44,754 bases of DNA, taken from NCBI RefSeq assembly GCF_000218895.1, contig NC_015705.1:1-44754 (forward strand), in the 5' to 3' direction. Below, piece after piece: positions 1 through 6,700 of this stretch. How positions within the stretch are numbered: the first letter of the stretch is position 1; each line of letters opens with the position of its first letter. Source of the stretch: Runella slithyformis DSM 19594. Lineage in GTDB: Bacteria; Bacteroidota; Bacteroidia; Cytophagales; Spirosomataceae. A program made the position numbers and the translations under genes. The notes beneath the pieces were generated by a model, which was not told where the DNA came from, made no database searches, and was given only the letters and a program-made list of their open reading frames with translations.

Positions 1-295
1 CCTTTTAAGTTGATCAAATCTGTACATTGATTGATAGACCTGTTAAATAGCCATTTCAAGTTGATTTTTTCCTACCTTTTTATGGTAAAATCAGTGCGCA
101 ATCAGACGGGTATCAAGCCCGCGTTTGCTTGTACTCTAAAAACAAGGGGTACTACACTGAAAAAACTTTACACATTTTGCATCAAGCTATGAAAGGGATG
201 GGGCCGCCGTCGGGGTAGTTTGTACCAAACAAGGGCTTTTAAATGGAAAAGGGCGCTTTCAACACGATTAACATTTTTAGGACGATACAGAATCT
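1..295. other. Left edge, no gene recognised
   Basis: I see no convincing coding region here. The stretch carries one copy of a short repeat that recurs on the other side of the DUF4143 ATPase gene. It may be decayed sequence at a module boundary. Confidence 0.4.
121..142 (+). repeat. Direct repeat copy 1 flanking the ATPase module
   Basis: The motif GCGTTTGCTTGTACTCTAAA recurs with about two mismatches at 1758-1779 in the same orientation. The two copies bracket the ATPase gene and its operator-like palindrome. It could be an integration scar or a chance duplication. Confidence 0.4.
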
Positions 296-1468
296 TTAAG
301 CCTGTATCCGGTCAAGCTCCTTCTCTAAAAACTCATACATTGAGCAAACAATAATGTCTTCATCTTTTACATATTGTTCTCCCTCAGGTATGATAATATA
401 TTTAAAATCAGGCGCTAAATCTTTTATGGTTTCGTGGAAGCCTTTTGATACTTTTGGGGAAGAGGAATACTTTATCTCAATACAGGTTTTTTTGCCGTTA
501 GGGCTAATTAACACTAAATCCGCTTCCGCTCCTGAGTGTGTCCTGTAAAAGTAAAACTCCCACTCCTTGCCGGTTACACGCCGAATTTGCTCAATTACAT
601 ATCCTTCCCAGGAATGCCCCAAAATCATGTGTCCCAACAAGTCATAATGGCTATTTATACGCAACAGCTTGTGCAATATGCCTGAATCTCTTATATAAAT
701 TTTCGGAGCTTTAATGAGTCTTTTTCCGATATTGGTATAATAGGGCTCCAATCGAGAAGTAATAAATCCGCCTTCAAGTAGGTCTAAATATCTTTTTACC
801 GTGTTATGGCTCACACCAATAGACCTGCCAAAATCACTCATATTTAATATGCCCCCTTGTGTAGTGGCTAACATTGAAAGTAACCTTGAAAGCGTTTTTG
901 GAGCCACATCAAACCCTAAAATAGTCAAATCCCGATAAACAAAGGTTTCTATATACTCAGTTAACCAAGTACTTGTAAAAAAGCTTTTGGGCTTTAGTAA
1001 GGGCTCAGGATAACCACCGTAAAACCAATGGTCATCTAATGAGATGCCGTTTTTGGTAACTTCCGGTAAGGTGAATGGGGCTAATTCCACAGAGGCGACC
1101 CGTCCTGCTAACGACTCAGCGGAGTTTTTTAAAAGCATAGGAGAGGCAGAACCCAAAATAATAAATCTTGCCGGAATTCTATATTCATCAACTAAAGCCC
1201 GGATAAGCGAAAATAGCTTTGGTTTTAGCTGAATTTCATCAATGATAACACATCTATCCAACTGACTCTTTAAAAATCGTTCAGCATTTTCCAATCGGTC
1301 ACTGTCGCTGTCTTTTTGTAAATCAAGGTAAATGGATTCCTTTTGTAATTTGGTTTGGATGAGTTTTACTAAGGTCGTTTTTCCTACTTGCCTTGGTCCA
1401 ATAATTGAGACTACGGGAAAGTGCTCAAGTAGATTAAGTAAATAATTTGTTTGCTGTCTTTCTATCAT
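296..1468 (-). CDS. AAA-type ATPase with DUF4143 C-terminal domain
   Basis: This 390-residue protein has an N-terminal P-loop ATPase domain with Walker A GPRQVGKTT (residues about 24-32) and a Walker B-like CVIIDEIQ (about 73-80). A winged-helix segment around GVSHNTVKRYLDLLE (about 218-232) follows. The end has the DUF4143 pattern (THSGAEADLVL, then CIEIKYSSSP), which resembles a PD-(D/E)XK nuclease fold. Such ATPases are common in Bacteroidetes and archaea, often on mobile DNA, and their role is unsettled; a selfish or toxin-antitoxin-like role has been suggested. The gene stands alone. A perfect 17-bp inverted repeat begins 4 bp upstream of the ATG, so autoregulation through the winged helix is possible (inference). 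The reading frame appears intact at family length. Confidence 0.85.
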   Translation of the reverse strand: MIERQQTNYLLNLLEHFPVVSIIGPRQVGKTTLVKLIQTKLQKESIYLDLQKDSDSDRLENAERFLKSQLDRCVIIDEIQLKPKLFSLIRALVDEYRIPARFIILGSASPMLLKNSAESLAGRVASVELAPFTLPEVTKNGISLDDHWFYGGYPEPLLKPKSFFTSTWLTEYIETFVYRDLTILGFDVAPKTLSRLLSMLATTQGGILNMSDFGRSIGVSHNTVKRYLDLLEGGFITSRLEPYYTNIGKRLIKAPKIYIRDSGILHKLLRINSHYDLLGHMILGHSWEGYVIEQIRRVTGKEWEFYFYRTHSGAEADLVLISPNGKKTCIEIKYSSSPKVSKGFHETIKDLAPDFKYIIIPEGEQYVKDEDIIVCSMYEFLEKELDRIQA

Positions 1469-1472
1469 TTTG

Positions 1473-1527
1473 CAATATTAACATTGAAATCTGTAAATGC
1501 CAATTACAATTTTCAATGTTAATATTG
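1473..1527. promoter_or_regulatory. Perfect 17-bp inverted repeat upstream of the DUF4143 ATPase
   Basis: CAATATTAACATTGAAA (1473-1489) is exactly reverse-complementary to 1511-1527, with 21 bp between. It starts 4 bp before the ATPase ATG (1466-1468, minus strand), so it covers the leader and probably the promoter. An operator or an mRNA hairpin are both possible. Confidence 0.65.
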
Positions 1528-1757
1528 TTTTTTAGTAGCTTAAACGACAAGCCTTATTCAAAGCTCGCAGCACTCAATCAAGCGGATATGGCTTCCCGCT
1601 CCACTTCCATCCACATCCGCCAAGCCCTGCGGGTTGAAAGAAGGCTACTCTCGAGACACTACGGCCCCATACCAAAGCGGTAACGGCATATTGGTTTTCT
1701 TTCCGGTGTCAGAAACCAAAAAAGCCGTTAATTTGGGCGTTTAGAAACAATAAAGGA

Positions 1758-1779
1758 GCGTTTGTTTGTACTCTCAAAA
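1758..1779 (+). repeat. Direct repeat copy 2 flanking the ATPase module
   Basis: This is the partner of the repeat at 121-142, differing at about two positions. Apart from this copy and the palindrome at 1473-1527, the stretch 1528-1820 shows no gene I can support. Confidence 0.4.
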
Positions 1780-1820
1780 TTTTAACCCGTCCTGAAAAAT
1801 CCGGCAGGGTCGGAAAGCAA

Positions 1821-2012
1821 TTAATCCTTAATGTAATGATACCGTAAGGGCGGGGCCCCGGCATTGTCGTAGGCTTCGCCCCGGAAAAAATAGCCGCCTT
1901 CTACCCACTGCGGCTCTTCGGTGAGCTGTCCCTGGGTATCAAAGCCCCAATAACTGATTTTTTGGCCACGCCGCCCATCAGAATCGTACGCGCCTGTTGG
2001 GCAAAGGTTTTA
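1821..2012 (-). pseudogene. C-terminal fragment of an unknown protein
   Basis: On the minus strand an open frame with no obvious start reads ...CPTGAYDSDGRRGQKISYW, then a run rich in G, E and aromatic residues, ending RYHYIKD and TAA at 1821-1823. The protein-like composition and lack of a start suggest the 3' end of a truncated gene. I do not recognise the family. It lies just downstream of the AbiE pair, beyond a hairpin repeat. Confidence 0.35.
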
Positions 2013-2024
2013 AGGTTTATCGTT

Positions 2025-2096
2025 AGTGATTGGTGACTGGTAATTAGTTGTTGGAGGTGGGAGTTACCATTCACCGGCCACTAATCACCGATCACT
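2025..2096. repeat. Long imperfect hairpin (REP-like)
   Basis: AGTGATTGGTGA (2025-2036) pairs with TCACCGATCACT (2085-2096) with one mismatch, and TGGTAA (2038-2043) pairs with TTACCA (2065-2070). It lies just past the abiEii stop codon, so it may act as a transcription end or be a dispersed palindromic repeat. It lacks a clear T-run. Confidence 0.5.
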
Positions 2097-2099
2097 ATT

Positions 2100-2879
2100 T
2101 TAAATAATCGCCTGTTTAATGATTTGAGGAAAGAGCGTCACCATGCGAATGTCGTTGGGGGGGAAGAGAAACGCGGCTACGTCGCGGCCCTGCTCTTCCA
2201 TGTTGAGTTTTTCGCAATGGGCCAGCAGTCGTTCTTTCAGTTGCGCCGCCGTGGTGATGCCCACTTTTTGCTCCAGATACGCGTAATTGGGTTTGACGTT
2301 GAGACCCAATAAAAACACCACATCAAAAAAATCACGACCTTTGTTGGGCGGTCGGTTGAGAATGGCGTAACATTTTTGGGAAAACATCAGGTTGAGCGGC
2401 GTAATGTTGATCTGCGAAAAAATGCCGAAACGGTTAAGAATGTAGGTTTCTTTTTCAAACGGAAAATTCTGCGCTTCGCTGTCGAGCTGAATCAGCAGTT
2501 TTTCTTCCCGGTACCCGCTCAGGCCGTGCTGATAGAACAGGCGCGGAAATTTGACGTTGCAGCGGTAAGCGCCCTTGCCCACTATCTGTATTTCGACCTC
2601 GTAGCCGCTGCCTTTGAGCTCTTTTTCCACGATTTCGGCCACTTGGTCAAACTGCGCCGCCGACACGGCAAAATTGTCAAAGTCCAGATCTTCCGAAAAG
2701 CGTTTGTTTTCGTGCACCAACCGCAGGCAGGTACCGCCCAAAAAGGCAAAGTGTTTGCCCAAGGGGCTGTCAAAGAGAATTTGCAGAATTTGGCATTGCA
2801 GGTATTCGCGCAGCAGTTCGCGCTCAAATCCGTGCAGATGCGCCGGGTAATATTTTTTAATGGCTTCTAACGTGATCAT
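2100..2879 (-). CDS. abiEii: AbiEii/AbiGii-family nucleotidyltransferase toxin
   Basis: This 259-residue protein is the toxin half of a type IV AbiE toxin-antitoxin system. Motif I of the DNA polymerase beta-like nucleotidyltransferase fold is clear: GGTCLRLVHENKRFSEDLDFD (about residues 48-68), with GG and the D-x-D metal-binding pair. A later KGRDFFDV (about 179-186) matches the RDxxD motif of AbiEii toxins. Family members use NTPs to modify RNA targets such as tRNA and cause reversible growth arrest, including phage abortive infection; that is family knowledge. Its start overlaps the stop of the upstream antitoxin by ATGA, showing translational coupling. Length and motifs look intact, so it is probably functional and could stabilise the plasmid. 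Confidence 0.88.
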   Translation of the reverse strand: MITLEAIKKYYPAHLHGFERELLREYLQCQILQILFDSPLGKHFAFLGGTCLRLVHENKRFSEDLDFDNFAVSAAQFDQVAEIVEKELKGSGYEVEIQIVGKGAYRCNVKFPRLFYQHGLSGYREEKLLIQLDSEAQNFPFEKETYILNRFGIFSQINITPLNLMFSQKCYAILNRPPNKGRDFFDVVFLLGLNVKPNYAYLEQKVGITTAAQLKERLLAHCEKLNMEEQGRDVAAFLFPPNDIRMVTLFPQIIKQAII

Positions 2880-3490
2880 TGCGGTAATTGTCGGAGAAGG
2901 ATGGAGGTCAGTCTGGAGACGCGTTTGTTGCCGATGGCATCGGCGTAAGTGGTCAGTTTTTCTGCGGAACAGCGCTCGGTGATGAGGTCGAGATTGAGCC
3001 GCATGGCTTCCAGATCGAGTTCGCCTTTCAGGCTTGGGTTGAGATAAAACGTATCCAAGAGCGCCTTTTCGGGCTCGGCCATCAGGAAGTCGCGGTTTTC
3101 CAGTCGCTGCGGCTCGTAGCCAAACAGCAGGTCGGGTTTGAGGTGATGATAGTTAAAACGCCCCAAAACGGTCTCAAAACGACGGGTTTGTTTGGATGAC
3201 ACCGAAAAGACCTGATACACTCCTTCAGGAATGAACCCATACCACCGCAAAGCCGACCACAGCGATACGTAGGAGTTGCTGCACAGGCGATTGGCCGTAA
3301 AAAAAAGGCGACTTTCCGAAATCGGCTTTTGAGGCCAGGTATAGTATTTATTGATGAGTTTTTGAAGGTACTGTTTGTCCTGCCATTCCACCAAACGGCG
3401 CGTATCAAAGTCCGGGAACTGTTTGAGAATGTCATTGACGGGAATTACATCGCGCTCCTGAAAGGCTTTTTGGAAGGAAATAAAGTTCAT
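2876..3490 (-). CDS. abiEi: AbiEi-like antitoxin and transcriptional autorepressor
   Basis: This is the antitoxin of the AbiE pair. The 204-residue product begins MNFISFQKAFQERD and has an N-terminal region expected to form the winged helix, then the AbiEi patterns SYVSLWSALRWYGF and AEPEKALLDTFYL. I chose the ATG at 3488-3490. An upstream in-frame ATG at 3532 would put the first 14 codons inside a perfect inverted repeat that looks like the operator, so the longer protein is unlikely. AbiEi proteins bind inverted repeats in their own promoter and repress the operon (known for the family). The stop overlaps the toxin start by 4 bp. Confidence 0.85.
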   Translation of the reverse strand: MNFISFQKAFQERDVIPVNDILKQFPDFDTRRLVEWQDKQYLQKLINKYYTWPQKPISESRLFFTANRLCSNSYVSLWSALRWYGFIPEGVYQVFSVSSKQTRRFETVLGRFNYHHLKPDLLFGYEPQRLENRDFLMAEPEKALLDTFYLNPSLKGELDLEAMRLNLDLITERCSAEKLTTYADAIGNKRVSRLTSILLRQLPQ

Positions 3491-3532
3491 TTGTATTGTA
3501 TTTTTGCGGTAAATAACAGAAATACAATACAA
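3491..3532. promoter_or_regulatory. Perfect 13-bp inverted repeat, probable AbiEi operator
   Basis: TTGTATTGTATTT (3491-3503) is exactly reverse-complementary to 3520-3532, with 16 bp between. The inner arm touches the antitoxin ATG, so it occupies the ribosome-binding region. This matches the AbiE autoregulation scheme in which AbiEi binds two inverted half-sites. Confidence 0.75.
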
Positions 3533-3571
3533 ACTAGAGAAATCAACTTATTTGAGGATAATTACTTTGTT

Positions 3572-4010
3572 CTATTGGAGTAGACGCAGCAGTTCCGTTT
3601 TGGTGGTGAGCAGATAGGCCTCTAATTCCGCCTTGGTCGAGATGGTGGTGACCTTGCCCGAAAGGTAATATACCTGCGTTTCGCGCACCACTCCGCCGGG
3701 GTTGGCCAAGCGGGATTTTCGAATGGCTTCGTTGACGATTTTGGTGACCTGATCGGTTTTTAAATTTCGACGTTTCCGAGCGCTGCAGTTGGAGCTGGGT
3801 GATGGCCTCGGTTTTACGTATAGTTTCCAGCGTTTGAGCTTCATTGGCATACACGCCCGACTCGGTCACGTTGTGCTTTTGGGCTTCCTGCGTCAATTCT
3901 GCAAAAATATCGGCATAGACCGATACCACTTCGGGGCGCAGTGACTCCGTAAACTCTTTCAGGGTTTTCCGGATTTCTTCGTAGGCCGATTTGATGTGTC
4001 GGAAATCCTC
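3572..4010 (-). pseudogene. Frameshifted C-terminal remnant, possibly BrxC-like P-loop protein
   Basis: Two minus-strand frames join into one helical protein tail. One runs ...AYEEIRKTLKEFTESLRPEV..IFAELTQEAQKHN to about 3790, and the second runs LKTDQVTKIVNEAIRKSRLA..STKAELEAYLLTTKTELL to a stop at 3572-3574. A one-base frameshift lies around 3770-3800. The ending resembles the C-terminal end of BREX BrxC/DUF6079-type ATPases, which finish with a similar amphipathic helix, but this is from memory of the family pattern and is uncertain. No start or ATPase core is present. The fragment stops at about 4010, where a plus-strand remnant of an unrelated regulator begins. Confidence 0.4.
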
Positions 4011-4012
4011 AT

Positions 4013-4958
4013 ATGGTTGGGGAAAAGCAACTGAACACCAAACCCAATCATCAAATTTTAGAAACAGAAACCATGAAACCCGTTTACCAACGCGCCTACC
4101 GCATTGTGCAGGCCGATGGAATTACCACGTTGATCCCGGGAGCCACCGGTACCGGGAAAGAGCATTTGGCACGGTATATCCATACCAATTCAGCCCGGCA
4201 CGCAGCGGCGTTTGTTTCCGTCAATTGTTCTGCTTTTACCGACAGTCTGCTGGAGTCCCGCCTGTTCGGACACAAAAAGGGTTCTTTCACGGGAGCCGAT
4301 GCCGATCATCAGGGCTTTTTTGAACAGGCCGAAGGCGGCACACTGTTTTTGGATGAAATCGGTGATATACCTTCCTACATGCCGCAGACGTTGTTGCGGG
4401 TATTGCAGGAAAAAGAAATCCTGCCCATGGGCGGGAAGGCAAAAAAAGTAAACGTGCGTGTCATAGCTGCTACTCACCCCAATCTGCATGAGTGCTGTGA
4501 GAAAGGAACGTTTCGTTGGGCCCTTATACTACCGCCTTACCGTGGCAGAAATTCTGCTGCCGAGCTTAGCAGAACGGGGAAAGACTGATATCGAAGCTTT
4601 GTTGCATTTCTTTCTGAAAACTAAAGCAAAGGAGTTAGCCAAAAATAAGCCGTTGATCCTTTCAAAAGAGGTATCGGAAAAGCTGTCAATGTATTCTTTT
4701 CCCGGCAATGTGCGGGAGCCGGAAAATATGGTTTCAGGTGGGTAGGTCTTCTGTGATGAAACGATAACTGCTCAGGATTTGCCTGAATGGTTTTTGCAGG
4801 CTGCTTCCCCTAAAAGTTTACGTTGGAAAGACGTTGAAAAAGCGCATCTTCAAAAGGTGTTACAATTGGTGAACGGTAATCAACGTAAAGCATTGCAATT
4901 ATTTGGCTATGATTCTATGAATACATTAGTAGCTAAGATTAAAGAGTACTTTATATAA
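4013..4958 (+). pseudogene. Broken sigma-54-dependent activator (AAA+ and Fis-type HTH)
   Basis: The first frame shows the sigma-54 interaction domain: Walker A GATGTGKE, a GSFTGA loop (sigma-54 contact, usually GAFTGA) and Walker B GGTLFLDEIGDIP. Near 4515-4525 the frame shifts and continues YYRLTVAEILLPSLAERG and FPGNVRE. A TAG at 4743-4745 interrupts this frame, which then reads on through DETITAQDLPEWF to a Fis-like helix-turn-helix (VLQLVNGNQRKALQLFGY) and stops at 4956-4958. The N-terminal sensor is missing, so the gene is truncated, frameshifted and stopped. It abuts the remnant at 3572-4010, which suggests a deletion junction near 4010. Confidence 0.8.
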
Positions 4959-5041
4959 TACAACACAAAAACGATATAAATACGTTATAAAATCACAAAA
5001 AATGACCTTTTATATTTTAATGCAAACTGATTACATATTGC

Positions 5042-5083
5042 CATAAATATGTCAATACATAAATATGGTTTTACATAATTATG
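5042..5083. repeat. par site cluster 1: 16-bp-spaced CATAAATATG repeats
   Basis: CATAAATATG occurs at 5042-5051 and 5058-5067, and CATAATTATG at 5074-5083, each exactly 16 bp from the last. Each palindrome can be read as two opposed octads. They lie in the parA promoter region and probably are operators and/or centromere sites bound by the ribbon-helix-helix partner. Confidence 0.7.
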
Positions 5084-5119
5084 TATTATATTTAAAAAAG
5101 AAAACACAACGATTCATTC

Positions 5120-5719
5120 ATGAAAATCATTACCATAGCGCATCAAAAAGGAGGAGTTGGAAAAACGACCCTTGCCCTGAACCTGGGATACTGTTTACAA
5201 AACTCGGTACGGGTAGCCATATTGGACAGCGACCCTCAAGGAAGTATTTCAGGATTGGGCGAATTAGTCGGATTAAAAGGAATTGACCTTTTACCGATTG
5301 ATGAGATTGCCAATGCAGGGACGAATTACGATGTGGCCATTATTGATACACCGCCGTATTTGAGCAATAAGCTGCCGGAGTTTTTTCAACTATCCGATTT
5401 CGTTTTGGTTCCAACCAAAGCGGGTGTATTGGATGTCATGGCGATTAAAGCCACCATTGCTTTACTGAAACAGGCACAGACAAAACGACCCAACCTAAAG
5501 GCCGCCATTGTACTGAATATGATCCAACACCGTACCAGCCTGACGGATGACATCAAACAGCTTCTCGAGCAATACGAAATGCCGATCCTGAACACGATGA
5601 TTTCGCAAAGGGTAAGCTATGCCCGTTCACCGATTACCGGCGGCGTTTTTGAAACGGACGATGATAAAGCCCAACAGGAGATCTTCAACCTGACAAAAGA
5701 AATTTTGGAGTATCTGTAA
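5120..5719 (+). CDS. parA: ParA-family partition ATPase
   Basis: This 199-residue protein is a small ParA-type ATPase that segregates plasmid copies by ATP-dependent binding to the nucleoid. The deviant Walker A KGGVGKTT is at residues about 11-18, ILDSDPQGS (about 34-42) follows, and VAIIDTPPY (about 74-82) supplies the second acidic motif. It lacks the N-terminal DNA-binding extension of large ParA proteins, so it belongs to the small type Ib class. That class relies on a separate small DNA-binding partner for autoregulation, and such a partner follows at 5774. Repeat clusters flank the gene on both sides. The gene is intact. Confidence 0.9.
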   Translation: MKIITIAHQKGGVGKTTLALNLGYCLQNSVRVAILDSDPQGSISGLGELVGLKGIDLLPIDEIANAGTNYDVAIIDTPPYLSNKLPEFFQLSDFVLVPTKAGVLDVMAIKATIALLKQAQTKRPNLKAAIVLNMIQHRTSLTDDIKQLLEQYEMPILNTMISQRVSYARSPITGGVFETDDDKAQQEIFNLTKEILEYL

Positions 5720-5726
5720 AGTTTCA

Positions 5727-5768
5727 CATAAAGACATAATTACATAAATATGTAATACCATAAATACA
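5727..5768. repeat. par site cluster 2: octads between parA and its partner
   Basis: CATAAAGA (5727), CATAATTA (5735), CATAAATA (5743) and CATAAATA (5759) start 8, 8 and 16 bp apart, in phase with an 8-bp lattice. The cluster fills the gap between parA and the small DNA-binding gene. Confidence 0.7.
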
Positions 5769-5773
5769 TCAGT

Positions 5774-6055
5774 ATGAAAAAGGACAATTTCAAAAACCAA
5801 CTGGCCTCGCTGGGCGGCAAATTAAAAGAAAAAGAAGATACCACTCCGTTACAGGAAATTACGCCTATACAGAATCGAAGTAAATCTGAAGCCGAGAAAA
5901 CTCCTAAAGCCGAAGAGACAAAATTTACGGTTCACATCCCAACGGACTTAATGGATACCATAAAAGAGCTGGGCTTTAAGAAAAAGAAAAAAATAAAAGC
6001 GCTTTTTGTGGAAGCCCTGGAAGAATACGCCCAAAAGCATAAGTTAAGTGAATAA
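5774..6055 (+). CDS. Small ribbon-helix-helix-like partition partner
   Basis: This 93-residue protein has a charged, disordered N-terminal half (about residues 1-48, rich in K, E, T and P). The C-terminal half is FTVHIPTDLMDTIKELGFKK and then KIKALFVEALEEYAQKH. One beta strand (FTVHIP) followed by two helices is the layout of ribbon-helix-helix repressors such as ParG and Omega. Those proteins bind arrays of short repeats as dimers and recruit ParA with their flexible N-terminus (family knowledge). Its place 54 bp after parA, with octad repeats before and after it, fits that role. I do not recognise a named homologue. It probably represses the par operon and marks the centromere. Confidence 0.7.
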   Translation: MKKDNFKNQLASLGGKLKEKEDTTPLQEITPIQNRSKSEAEKTPKAEETKFTVHIPTDLMDTIKELGFKKKKKIKALFVEALEEYAQKHKLSE

Positions 6056-6069
6056 ATACACCATGACCC

Positions 6070-6111
6070 CATAATTATGTATTTATGGTATTCTGTATTT
6101 ACATAATTATG
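6070..6111. repeat. par site cluster 3
   Basis: CATAATTATG occurs at 6070-6079 and 6102-6111 (32 bp apart), and TATTTATG at 6080-6087 is in phase on the other strand. The spacing again falls on the 8-bp lattice. The cluster lies between the par operon and the origin. Confidence 0.65.
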
Positions 6112-6526
6112 GTTATAACCTAAAACACTTCTCCAACGTACATTTTATAATTGAAGCTTCAAGACAATTCTAATTATCACCATTACTACGTGTTTTTTCA
6201 ACCAACTATCACCATTACTACGAAACCGGCTTTTACGCAATTTTAAAAAACAGATCTGAATACCTTTCATAAACCCCTTTTTTCTCTTTTCCCAAAAAAT
6301 AAAAAAACAACAGTCTCTGTGTTGTTTTAAATAATGTATAAATAACAATATGTAATACTTTCGGACCTCGTAACTGACTGATTTACAGTTTTATATGGAA
6401 TCTATTATCACCATTACTACGTTAACTATCACCATTACTACGAAAATGCCAAATCTATTATCACCATTACTACGTTAACTATCACCATTACTACGAACTA
6501 TTATCACCATTACTACGAAAATAAAG

Positions 6527-6553
6527 TTATTCACAAAATAGAAATGTGGATAA
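6527..6553. promoter_or_regulatory. Two opposed DnaA boxes
   Basis: TTATTCACA (6527-6535) and the reverse complement of TTATCCACA (TGTGGATAA, 6545-6553) match the DnaA box consensus TTATNCACA. They face each other within the iteron field, as expected for host DnaA recruitment. Confidence 0.8.
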
Positions 6554-6628
6554 CTTTTAAAATAGGAATGGAACGTTAACTATCACCATTACTACGAAGT
6601 TTACAGACCAATAAACTATCAAAAAAAT

Positions 6629-6660
6629 AATTATCACTTGATTTTTTATTAGTGATAGTT
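6629..6660. promoter_or_regulatory. Inverted partial iterons, probable rep operator
   Basis: AATTATCACT (6629-6638) and AGTGATAGTT (6651-6660) form an inverted repeat matching 9 of 10 bases. The arm AACTATCAC repeats the start of the iteron. In Rep_3 plasmids such inverted half-iterons before rep bind Rep dimers and repress rep. The rep start lies 40 bp downstream. Confidence 0.7.
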
Positions 6661-6700
6661 ATTTTTAATTTGCATCCTATCCATTAACAGATACTGGGTT

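Larger units (their letters stand above)
6174..6660 (+). other. oriV: Iteron-type replication origin (oriV)
   Basis: Eight identical copies of ATCACCATTACTACG lie in one orientation at 6176, 6208, 6407, 6428, 6460, 6481, 6503 and 6582 (start positions). Most gaps are 21-22 or 32 bp, so those copies lie on one face of the helix. A very A/T-rich stretch (about 6241-6360) separates the second and third iterons and could be the melting region. Two DnaA boxes sit between iterons 7 and 8. This architecture is typical of theta-replicating plasmids with a Rep_3 initiator, and the rep gene follows at 6701. The stretch 6056-6700 holds no gene. Confidence 0.9.

Noticed and set aside
2376..2870. Plus-strand frame of 164 codons opposite abiEii
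   Set aside because: It lies fully antisense to a gene with clear nucleotidyltransferase motifs, and its sequence is low-complexity F, A and V.
6174..6596. Regularly repeated 15-mer that could be mistaken for a CRISPR array
   Set aside because: The repeats are short, gaps are irregular multiples of a helical turn, spacers are not of one length, and there are no cas genes. They are iterons before a Rep_3 gene.
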